Shown here piece by piece: positions 23,921 through 30,830 of a DNA stretch of 50,736 nucleotides. Made by a program: the position numbers and the translations under genes. The notes under the pieces were generated by a model. It was not told the DNA's origin and ran no database searches. It saw nothing but the letters and a program-made list of their open reading frames with translations. The stretch's first letter is position 1. Each line of letters starts with the position of its first letter. This DNA is from a bacterium (GTDB lineage: Bacteria > Vulcanimicrobiota > Xenobia > Xenobiales > JADMJV01), in the NCBI GenBank assembly GCA_018780265.1, contig JADMJV010000120.1, positions 1-50,736 on the forward strand, written 5' to 3'.

Positions 23921-24703
23921 ATGGCAACGATCGGATCGGGTGGAAATTACTTCAGTCAGATCAACCAGAACCTGGCCAAGGGGCCCGACGCCAAGACGGC
24001 CGAGAACCTGCGACACACCGGCGGCACCGCCAATACTCAGCGCAAGTCCAGCACAGCCAAGAAGGGCGCAGTGCAGGAAGAAGGCTCCAGCCTCAGTGAA
24101 GCCGCCCAAAAATCTCTGCAAAGCTCCCACGCAGAAGCGATCGAGGGTCACGAGCACGAATTGGCCCAAAAAGCCGGTCTCCAAGAATTTGACCCGGAGA
24201 GCAACGAGTCCCACGAACTCAAAATGAAGCGTGGCTACGAGCGTGATCAAGAGGAAAAGGCGGAAGCCACCAACGGCGGTCAGCTCCCCGAGGGCTTCGT
24301 CACCATGAAAAGCCCCCAAGGCATTGAGCAAGTGTTGGCCCCCGACCAGGTTGAGAAGTTGGGCGCCCTGGACGGCGACCTTGAACACGTTGACGGCCGA
24401 CTGCTGGGCGATATTCCTCAAGCCAATCTGGAGGCGGCCGAGCGCGTGCTGGACACCCAGTTGAAAGACGGTCTGAAGCCCGTTGCCAAACTCAAGCCCG
24501 TTCCCGAAGCCCAGGACGCCGGCCGCATGGAATTGGGCGCCGTTGATTTTATGGTGGAACCTCTCGACATCCGCCAGACCGGCAACGACCGCAGCCTGCC
24601 CATGTCGCTCGACTTTCCCGACTCCATGACCGAGATCGCCGCCAAGCGCGCCGCCACCCAACTCGCCAACGGAGAACTCCAAGAAGAGATGCGACTCTCC
24701 TAG
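23921..24703 (+). CDS. Hydrophilic hypothetical protein
   Basis: The protein has 260 residues and is very polar and acidic, with no signal peptide or membrane helix. It begins MATIGSGGNYFSQINQNLAK. Residues ~25-110 are Glu/Lys/Ser-rich and probably disordered or helical; the second half (LPEGFVTMKSPQGIEQVL, then PDQVEKLGALDGDLEHVDG) has a more regular pattern. The ribosome site AGGAGG and a sigma-70-type promoter are clear, so it is expressed as a monocistronic unit. The style resembles the orphan proteins of region 1, but I see no sequence match. Function unknown. Confidence 0.75.
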   Translation: MATIGSGGNYFSQINQNLAKGPDAKTAENLRHTGGTANTQRKSSTAKKGAVQEEGSSLSEAAQKSLQSSHAEAIEGHEHELAQKAGLQEFDPESNESHELKMKRGYERDQEEKAEATNGGQLPEGFVTMKSPQGIEQVLAPDQVEKLGALDGDLEHVDGRLLGDIPQANLEAAERVLDTQLKDGLKPVAKLKPVPEAQDAGRMELGAVDFMVEPLDIRQTGNDRSLPMSLDFPDSMTEIAAKRAATQLANGELQEEMRLS

Positions 24704-24714
24704 CAGGGCGTTGC

Positions 24715-24945
24715 TCACATGGGCAAATGAGGGACTTCGCTGTAGCGCTCCCAGGGATTTTGGTTCAGTGGTTGGAGCCAGTCCGCGTGCGCAGGAATGC
24801 CCAGCGTAAAGGCCCAACGGCGGTGGAGGTGGTCGCAGCCCCGGTCGGTGACGTCGTCGCTGGCCTGGCCCGGGCGAAAGAAGACGTCACCGCTGCCAAA
24901 GCCATCCGAATGGATCTCCAGCCAGAAGACGTGTCCTTGCTCTAG
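24715..24945 (-). pseudogene. C-terminal fragment of an unknown protein
   Basis: A minus-strand frame ending at the stop 24715-24717 has protein-like composition (HVFWLEIHSDGFGSGDVFFR, and later AFTLGIPAHADWLQPLNQNP) but lacks a start. It directly follows the truncated metallophosphoesterase in a different frame. The two may be one gene broken by a frameshift or deletion, though this part does not show metallophosphoesterase C-terminal motifs. Confidence 0.35.
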
Positions 24946-25121
24946 TTCTTGCCGTTGACTTTGTGTGGATGGGACTGGCTGCGCAGCCAGTCCGCCGAGG
25001 CCGTCACCTCCTGGCGCGTGCCACGGCGACTGAGGTCTCCCGCATGCAGCAATAGGTCGCCATCGGGAACGAAAAAATCCCGAAAGCTGTCGTGAGTGTC
25101 GGAGAGACAAACGATTCGCAT
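24942..25121 (-). pseudogene. Truncated calcineurin-like metallophosphoesterase
   Basis: This 59-residue frame begins MRIVCLSDTHDS and continues PDGDLLLHAGDLSRRGT, the first two metal-binding blocks (DxH and GDxxxRG) of calcineurin-type phosphoesterases. It ends at HPHKVNGKN and a stop, exactly where the family continues with the GNHD block. The rest of the ~200-residue domain is missing, so the enzyme cannot be active. Confidence 0.6.
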
Positions 25122-25162
25122 GGCGGAGGGGATTCCCGGCCAGGAGCCTTGTTCCTCGCAAC

Positions 25163-25176
25163 TTGATCTGGATCAT
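25163..25176 (+). promoter_or_regulatory. FNR/DNR-type site A
   Basis: TTGATCTGGATCAT matches TTGAT-N4-ATCAA at 9 of 10 positions. A TATTGA -10-like hexamer lies at 25198-25203, placing the site centre near -41 from a start around 25210. The ribosome site GGAGG and ATG 25229 follow. This is the classic class II activator layout. Confidence 0.7.
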
Positions 25177-25228
25177 GGATAGGGACGGGTCCGTTGGTAT
25201 TGAATGCCACGGAGCAACGGAGGTGGTC

Positions 25229-26161
25229 ATGGCAACCCAACAAGAGATCTATGAGAGTCAGTCCGAGAAGGGTCGCCTGCGAGAGGCGGGCGCTTTTCCC
25301 AGCGTAGTGCTGCTAGACTCCATCAGCTACTGCAACCTGCTGTGTTCGATGTGTTTCCACAAGGACATGACCAGGAAAAGGGGGCTGATGCCCTGGGATC
25401 GCTTTGTCAAGATTATCGACGAGGTGGCGGAGAAGCGCCCGGATGCGCGGGTCTGGATGGTGTTTTTTGGAGAGGCGCTGATCATCAAGAAGCGTAAGCC
25501 GACGATCTTTGACATGATCAAGTATGCCAAGTCCAAGGGCCTCACTGACGTGGTCCTCAACTCCAACGCGAATTTGCTCGATGACCAGGCGGCCAGGGAC
25601 TTGATAGAAAGTGGTTTGGATGCTATTTATATCGGCATCGATGCCGCCAGCCCGGAGACCTACGCTAAGGTGCGGGTGGGGGGGAACTACCAGAAGGTTG
25701 TCAAGAATGTGCTCAATCTGCTGGCTATTCAGGAGCAAACGGGAGTCGATCATCCCAAGGTTTTTGTGCAGTTTGTCGAGATGGATGTCAATCAGCACGA
25801 AGTGTCAGACTTTGTCGAGTTTTGGAAAGACAAGGGGGCCAATGTCAAGATTCGACCCAAGGTGAGTTGGGCCGGCAAGGTAGATGCACCTAATTTGGTG
25901 CTGGGCGATGAGGAACGTTGGCCCTGTTACTGGGCCATGCATTCGATGTCCATCACCGACCAGGGCAAGGTGGTGACCTGTGCCGTCGATCTGGATGCCG
26001 GCTGGGTGGCAGGCGACGTGAACACTCACAGCCTGGAAGAGATCTGGAATGAGTCTCTCAAGGACTTTCGCCGTAAGCATCTGGACGGAAAGTATTCGCA
26101 GTTGCCCCCGATCTGTCGGGACTGTCGCGATTGGCAATCGGCTCGGGCCGATTACTACTGA
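25229..26161 (+). CDS. Radical SAM/SPASM-type enzyme
   Basis: The protein has 310 residues. The radical SAM cluster motif C-x3-C-x2-C is YCNLLCSMCFHKDMTRKRG, followed by an FFGEAL segment in the GGEP position and VLNSNANLL, typical of SPASM proteins. The C-terminal region has Cys residues (RWPCYWAM, VTCAVD, PICRDCRDW) for an auxiliary cluster. Such enzymes modify peptides or make cofactors such as heme d1; the substrate is unknown. ATG 25229 has GGAGG 5 bases upstream; the frame is open to 25163 but that is the regulator site. The FNR-type site places expression under low oxygen or NO. It ends convergently, overlapping the methyltransferase gene by 7 bases. Confidence 0.82.
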   Translation: MATQQEIYESQSEKGRLREAGAFPSVVLLDSISYCNLLCSMCFHKDMTRKRGLMPWDRFVKIIDEVAEKRPDARVWMVFFGEALIIKKRKPTIFDMIKYAKSKGLTDVVLNSNANLLDDQAARDLIESGLDAIYIGIDAASPETYAKVRVGGNYQKVVKNVLNLLAIQEQTGVDHPKVFVQFVEMDVNQHEVSDFVEFWKDKGANVKIRPKVSWAGKVDAPNLVLGDEERWPCYWAMHSMSITDQGKVVTCAVDLDAGWVAGDVNTHSLEEIWNESLKDFRRKHLDGKYSQLPPICRDCRDWQSARADYY

Positions 26162-26940
26162 AGAACGAACTGCATGGATTGGGGCAGGGGTGTCAGGTCA
26201 AGCAGACGACGGGCCAGCCCAAAAGAGACCGGGCGCAGGCGCAGGGCGACTCGGTAGGCAGTCATTCCGGTGCGGCCAAACCAGCGCGCCATGGCCGTGT
26301 AGGCAGTGGACAATGAAGCCTCGGTAAAGGCGTAGTCTCGTTCCATGGTGACTCGAAATCCTGCTTCCCGGAATACCTCCACATAGTGGGCAGCTTTGCG
26401 GTAGTTGATTGGATAACTCCCCTTAAGGGTGATGCGCGGGTAGATGCCGGGAATGACGGAGATGCGCACGTATACAACACCCCCTGGTGCCAGATGGGCT
26501 GCTGCGTTGCGCATCAGGGGCAGCAAGTCTTGGTCCTCAACATAGCCAAGAATTCCGCCCAGCACCACCACGTCGAAGCGTTGCTCGCATTTGACCCCCA
26601 GCATCGAGCCCACTTCAAACTTAAGATGGTCCAGGCCCCTCTGGGCGGCCTGCTGGCGGGCATGCTCGACGAAAGTGGGGGCGATGTCGTAACCCAGCCA
26701 GGAGTCGGCCAGATGGGCCAACTGCAGAGCCCAAACCCCGGGCCCGCAGCCCAAGTCCAGCACGTGCCTGGGGCCGGTGCGCTGACGCAGAATGTTTTCT
26801 AGATATCCCACCTGCTGACTGCGCACATCTTTGTGGATGGCGGGAGGGAGGCTGTAGTTTTGGGAGGCGACCTGATCCAGGTCAAGTTTGGGATGGCGGG
26901 CGGCTTTGATCCAGTAGTCTGCGCTCTTCAGTGTATTCAC
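26155..26940 (-). CDS. SAM-dependent class I methyltransferase
   Basis: The protein has 261 residues. Motif I is VLDLGCGPGVWALQLA, motif II/III are GYDIAPTFVEHARQQA and FDVVVLGGILGYVEDQDLLP, typical of UbiE/MenG-like or Methyltransf_11/25 enzymes. The C-terminal ~80 residues are basic and helical. The substrate is unknown. It starts 106 bases from the divergent radical SAM gene at 27047. FNR-type site B (26999-27012) lies upstream with a GACAAT -10 at 26976-26971, which puts the site at about -41.5. An AAGGGG ribosome site precedes ATG 26940. Confidence 0.82.
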   Translation of the reverse strand: MNTLKSADYWIKAARHPKLDLDQVASQNYSLPPAIHKDVRSQQVGYLENILRQRTGPRHVLDLGCGPGVWALQLAHLADSWLGYDIAPTFVEHARQQAAQRGLDHLKFEVGSMLGVKCEQRFDVVVLGGILGYVEDQDLLPLMRNAAAHLAPGGVVYVRISVIPGIYPRITLKGSYPINYRKAAHYVEVFREAGFRVTMERDYAFTEASLSTAYTAMARWFGRTGMTAYRVALRLRPVSFGLARRLLDLTPLPQSMQFVLQ

Positions 26941-26998
26941 AACGAAGCCCCTTTACTGTACATTTGCTCTATTGTCGGGTAACCCGTCAGGGAATACT

Positions 26999-27012
26999 TT
27001 GATCCAGGTCAT
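26999..27012 (-). promoter_or_regulatory. FNR/DNR-type site B
   Basis: TTGATCCAGGTCAT is identical, base for base, to site E at 34697-34710. Read on the minus strand, a GACAAT -10 at 26976-26971 gives a transcript start near 26964 and a 24-base leader for the methyltransferase gene. For the divergent gene at 27047 the start would fall at or next to its ATG. Confidence 0.7.
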
Positions 27013-27046
27013 GGTGCTCCCAAGTGGAGGTTGGTAGGCTGACTGT

Positions 27047-28228
27047 ATGTGTCCTGGTAGGCGTAGGCTGGAGCGATTTTGGGATGGCCAGCGCCTCAAG
27101 TTTGTATGGAACAAACTGGAGGTGCTCTCTCTCGACGGCCGATCAAGGCCGGTAGCCCTGACCATGAATGGTCGACAGTACCGGCGCGGGTTGGATGGGA
27201 ATTGTAAGGAAATTGTCAGGGTGGCCGGGCCGACCGAGCGGGATCTCTACGATGCAGTTCCTATGGCCGCATCGCAAATGGATGACCTTTTGCGAGAGTG
27301 GTCTCAGCGAATCTCCTCATGGATGCCCTTCGAGGTGGAGGACTGGCTGGTCGGGTTGCGTCGGGACGCCCGGAATTTTTGCTCCATTTATCAACCGGTC
27401 AGCATCTTGCCGCCCGACCAGTATCGCAGTCTGGTCTTTCAGTTGACCGAAGGGTGCGCCTACAATCGCTGCTCGTTCTGTCAACTCTACCAGGATCGTC
27501 CCTACCGTTGCAAAGACCGGCAGAGTTTTTCGCGCCATATCGGCCGAGTTTTGGAGTACTTTGGACCGGCGCTGCCCTGGCGACGTGGTGTATTTCTGGG
27601 GGACGCCAACGCCGCTGGCATCTCAACGGCTCGCCTGAGTGAAGCCCTGGAACAGATTCGCCAAAGTCTGCCCTGCGACGGGACGGACCAGCAAGGTGCC
27701 CCCCGCCATCCCCTTCAGTTTGAGCAGGTTTCCAGTTTTCAAGACACCTTTAGCGGCCGCTTGCGCGCCGTGCAAGACTGGAGGCAGTTGCGTAAACTCG
27801 GCCTGGACCAGGTGCATCTTGGGATCGAGTCGGGCTCGTCGGCGGTGCTTGACCTGTTGAGAAAACCGATCGAATCCGGGCGGGTGGTCGAAATGATAAA
27901 CCGGCTCCAGCAGGCTGATATTCGCGTAAGTCTGATTTTTCTGCTGGGGGCTGGAGGACGCGAATTGGCGCATAGCCATGTGCACGGGACATTGGAGTTG
28001 CTCCAACGTGTCCAATTAAGAGCACAGGATCGAGTTTATCTCTCGGACTTGCTGGTTCATCCGGGGTCTGACTATCATGTCTTGAGCCAGGAACTGGGTA
28101 TCACGCCTTTGACAAGGTGGGAGTGTCGGGAGCAGGCCCGGACTTTGCGAGAATCTCTGCGCTATGAGCCACCCCCTCGGGGACCGGCGGTGGCCCTCTA
28201 TGACGTTCGCCAATTTGTTTACGTCTAG
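27047..28228 (+). CDS. Radical SAM enzyme of Elp3/HpnR-like type
   Basis: The protein has 393 residues. The cluster motif is EGCAYNRCSFCQLYQDRPYR, a C-x4-C-x2-C spacing seen in a subgroup of radical SAM proteins (TRGCPFNRCTFC type). It is followed by FLGDANAAGIS (GGEP-like), LGIESGSSAVLDLLRKP and SLIFLLGAGGRELAHSH, all typical barrel strands. The N-terminal ~125 residues form a separate unknown domain. The substrate is unknown. ATG 27047 has GGAGG 16 bases upstream, slightly far. It shares site B with the divergent methyltransferase. Its stop overlaps the end of the convergent PLD gene by 4 bases. Confidence 0.82.
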   Translation: MCPGRRRLERFWDGQRLKFVWNKLEVLSLDGRSRPVALTMNGRQYRRGLDGNCKEIVRVAGPTERDLYDAVPMAASQMDDLLREWSQRISSWMPFEVEDWLVGLRRDARNFCSIYQPVSILPPDQYRSLVFQLTEGCAYNRCSFCQLYQDRPYRCKDRQSFSRHIGRVLEYFGPALPWRRGVFLGDANAAGISTARLSEALEQIRQSLPCDGTDQQGAPRHPLQFEQVSSFQDTFSGRLRAVQDWRQLRKLGLDQVHLGIESGSSAVLDLLRKPIESGRVVEMINRLQQADIRVSLIFLLGAGGRELAHSHVHGTLELLQRVQLRAQDRVYLSDLLVHPGSDYHVLSQELGITPLTRWECREQARTLRESLRYEPPPRGPAVALYDVRQFVYV

Positions 28229-29643
28229 ATCACTGGCAGAAAGAGGCGGGCCACCTTGGTGCCCAGCCTCGTCATCAGTCCGAAACGTCCCATGGCATCG
28301 AAATCTAGTAGCCGGGCTACGGCAAAGTCGCGTTCAAGCATGTCCTGCATTTGGGCGGCGAATTCCCGGCCAGTGACCATCAGGTTGCCTTCGAAGTTCA
28401 AGCGCAACGATCGGTTGTCCAGATTAGAACTGCCTACCCAGGAGAGCCAATCGTCGACCAACATCACTTTGGAGTGGTTGTAGGCAGGGTATTCGTAGAG
28501 CTGAATTCCGGTGCCCTTGAGGTCGGGCAGAAAGGACAGGGCGGCCAGGCGCATATGCGGCTCGTAGCGGCCCGGAGGGATGAGAATTTTCACGTCGACT
28601 CCGCGCATGTCGGCCATCTTTAAGGCGTTCATAATTGAGGGGTCGGGGGCGAAGTAGGGCGAGGCCAGCCACAAGCGCTGGCGTGCCGAGTGGATGCATT
28701 CCAGATAGAACATCACCCCCACAGGCCTGGAGTCGACCGGTCCGCTGGTTAAGTAGGTGCAGGCCAACTGGCCATCTGTGGCGGCCTGGGGAGTCCAGTG
28801 CAGGTCGGGAATTTTACCCCGGGTGGCCCAATAGTAGTCTTCACAGAAGGCCAACTGTACTCCCAGCACAGCCGGACCTTGCAACACCGTGTGGGTGTCG
28901 CGCCAGGGACCATAATAGGGGCTGAGGCCCAGGTATTTGTCGGCGATGTTCAGGCCGCCAACCAGGGCCAGCTTACCGTCTACCACCACAATTTTGCGAT
29001 GGTTGCGAAAGTTCCACTGCAGGCTGTGACGCCAGCCGCGGGCGGTTCGAAAGGGCCAGGTTTCGATGCCGGCCTGGCGCATTTCACGTAGGAAAGCACC
29101 CTGTATCGTGCGGCTGCCCAGTTCGTCGAAGACGAAATAGACTCTGACTCCCTGCCGCGCTTTTTCGATCAGGAGATTCTTGAGGGCCCGTCCAGAACTG
29201 TCGTTAACAACCTTATAGAAAAGTACCAACAGGTAGTCTTGAGCTTTCTCGATCTCTTGCTGCATGCGGCGGTAGGCGGTATTCCCGTCGATCAGAAGTT
29301 CAACGCTGTTGGAGCCGGTAAAGGGTGTTCTGGAGAGTTGTTCGAGAAGCTTGAGCTGGGCGTGACCTTCCCTTGGCCGGTACTTGGACAACGCTTGCAG
29401 GGCCGAAACCATGAGTTTCGTTTGAACCAAAGAACCGGCTCTCAGGGGATTTACGTAGCCCTCAAAGTGAGTGCTGCCAAACAGCAAATAGAAGGGCAGC
29501 ACCACCACGGGAAAGGCCACCAGGGCCAGCGACCAGGCGATGGCTCCCTGTGGTGTGCTGGACTTGAGAATGGCATGCAACGCAGCCAGCAGTCCCAGGG
29601 CATGCAGCACGGGCAGAATCACCCAGAGCGCCTGCCACAACAT
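28225..29643 (-). CDS. cls: Cardiolipin synthase-like phospholipase D protein
   Basis: The protein has 472 residues. Two N-terminal membrane helices (LGLLAALHAILKSSTPQGAIA; WSLALVAFPVVVLPFYLLFGS) form the PLDc_N segment. Two HKD motifs follow: FRNHRKIVVVDGKLALVGGLN and YNHSKVMLVDDWLSWVGSSN, each with the downstream Asn/Ser. Length and layout match bacterial Cls, which joins two phosphatidylglycerols into cardiolipin at the membrane. It lies five bases after the FAD oxidoreductase gene on the same strand, so it is probably transcribed from the site C promoter. Cardiolipin under anaerobic control would suit membrane-bound respiratory complexes; this is inference. Confidence 0.88.
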   Translation of the reverse strand: MLWQALWVILPVLHALGLLAALHAILKSSTPQGAIAWSLALVAFPVVVLPFYLLFGSTHFEGYVNPLRAGSLVQTKLMVSALQALSKYRPREGHAQLKLLEQLSRTPFTGSNSVELLIDGNTAYRRMQQEIEKAQDYLLVLFYKVVNDSSGRALKNLLIEKARQGVRVYFVFDELGSRTIQGAFLREMRQAGIETWPFRTARGWRHSLQWNFRNHRKIVVVDGKLALVGGLNIADKYLGLSPYYGPWRDTHTVLQGPAVLGVQLAFCEDYYWATRGKIPDLHWTPQAATDGQLACTYLTSGPVDSRPVGVMFYLECIHSARQRLWLASPYFAPDPSIMNALKMADMRGVDVKILIPPGRYEPHMRLAALSFLPDLKGTGIQLYEYPAYNHSKVMLVDDWLSWVGSSNLDNRSLRLNFEGNLMVTGREFAAQMQDMLERDFAVARLLDFDAMGRFGLMTRLGTKVARLFLPVI

Positions 29644-29648
29644 CGGAT

Positions 29649-30746
29649 TTAACCCACTCGCATGGAGGCTTGGGGCGCGCCCACACGTTGTTCCAGAATT
29701 TCGGCCAGGCAGCCGGCGTCTTCGCGGATTCCCCGCAAAAATTGACTGCGGAAAGTGCGCAGACCGATCAGCCCCAAGAAGAAGAGACCGGTCATCTGTT
29801 GGCTTTCGAAGCCCAGCAGAGGCGGATAACCTGTCTTGGGGTCCATGGCTGCCAGCGTGCTCAGGTGAGCCAGGGCGGGCTGGTAGCCGGTGGCGTAGAT
29901 GATCAGATCAAAGGGCTGCTCCTGTCCGTCGCTAAAGACTACGGTCTCCCGGCGTATCTCTTTGATTTCGGGAAGGACTTTGACAACGCCGGACTCCACC
30001 AGTCTTCTTTGCATTCCTCCCGACATTTTTACGTCCAAATTGGGCGGCAGGGGAGCTCCAGGCAGCCTGGCCAACACTTCTTCCATGACAAAGGTAAAGG
30101 GAGATACGCATGCTTCCAGCATCCGCGAGGGGCCGTACTCAATTTTACTGCGGGCAGACAGGGCCACTTCGTAGCCCGCGTTGACCAGTCGCTGCATGGT
30201 TTCGCCGGCAGTGAGGCGTTTACCAACGATCAGGACCCGGGCCCGATTTTGGCCCGTGATTTGGCGTACGGTTGCGGCCTCGCGGAATTGCCCTGCGTGG
30301 ATCTGTCGAATACAGGTTTGATCACAGCCTGGATATTTCACCTCTTTTGGATTGGAGAAATAGCCAGTGGCGTTCACTACAACGGGAGCCGTAAACACTC
30401 CCTGATTGGTGTGGACCTCAAAGGACTGAGACGGCTTGACGACCTTCTCTACGGTAGCTCCCGTCACAATCGAAAGCTGATTGGCGATGGCGTAGTCGCT
30501 GAGATATTCGGCATATTCTTCACGCTTGGTACGCTGTAGCAGGTCGGCTAGAGGAACTCTGCTTCGGGGCAACAGGTTATTGATCCACGGCCCGTAGGTT
30601 GTATTGGCGGCCATGTTTCGGAAGGTGTTTCCCGGTGCGGGACCAGCTTCAAGCAGCAAAAATGGAATCAGGCGATGGGAAAGCTCACAGGCCAGGGCCA
30701 GCCCTGCAGGTCCCCCTCCTATGATAACGACCGAGGTATGATTCAT
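29649..30746 (-). CDS. FAD-dependent oxidoreductase of the CzcO/FMO-like type
   Basis: The protein has 365 residues. The N-terminal FAD Rossmann motif is VVIIGGGPAGLALACELSH, the second dinucleotide site reads ARVLIVGKRLTAGETMQRL, and an ATG-type motif is present as DLIIYATGYQPA near the C-terminus. The overall order resembles flavin monooxygenases and CzcO-like K+-transport-associated proteins. The substrate is unknown. The second nucleotide motif is GKRLTAG instead of GxGxxG/A, slightly degenerate. ATG 30746 follows an AGGAGG-like site. FNR-type site C is 66 bases upstream, and the cls-like gene follows in the same operon. Confidence 0.78.
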   Translation of the reverse strand: MNHTSVVIIGGGPAGLALACELSHRLIPFLLLEAGPAPGNTFRNMAANTTYGPWINNLLPRSRVPLADLLQRTKREEYAEYLSDYAIANQLSIVTGATVEKVVKPSQSFEVHTNQGVFTAPVVVNATGYFSNPKEVKYPGCDQTCIRQIHAGQFREAATVRQITGQNRARVLIVGKRLTAGETMQRLVNAGYEVALSARSKIEYGPSRMLEACVSPFTFVMEEVLARLPGAPLPPNLDVKMSGGMQRRLVESGVVKVLPEIKEIRRETVVFSDGQEQPFDLIIYATGYQPALAHLSTLAAMDPKTGYPPLLGFESQQMTGLFFLGLIGLRTFRSQFLRGIREDAGCLAEILEQRVGAPQASMRVG

Positions 30747-30805
30747 CCGTGCCTCCTGAGCGATGTTCTCGGGAGATAATCTAGCTCTAATCTTGACCAG
30801 AATAT

Positions 30806-30819
30806 ATGATATGGGTCAA
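30806..30819 (-). promoter_or_regulatory. FNR/DNR-type site C
   Basis: On the minus strand, TTGACCCATATCAT matches TTGAY-N4-RTCAA at 9 of 10 positions. A GATTAT -10 lies at 30781-30776, giving a start near 30770, about 42 bases from the site centre. Confidence 0.65.
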
Positions 30820-30830
30820 TTTTGCTGCCC

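Noticed and set aside
23829..29218. 14-bp string GTTAACAACCTTAT shared by the 23.83-kb intergenic region and the cls gene at about 29.2 kb
   Set aside because: One copy is within conserved coding sequence; a single short match is likely chance.
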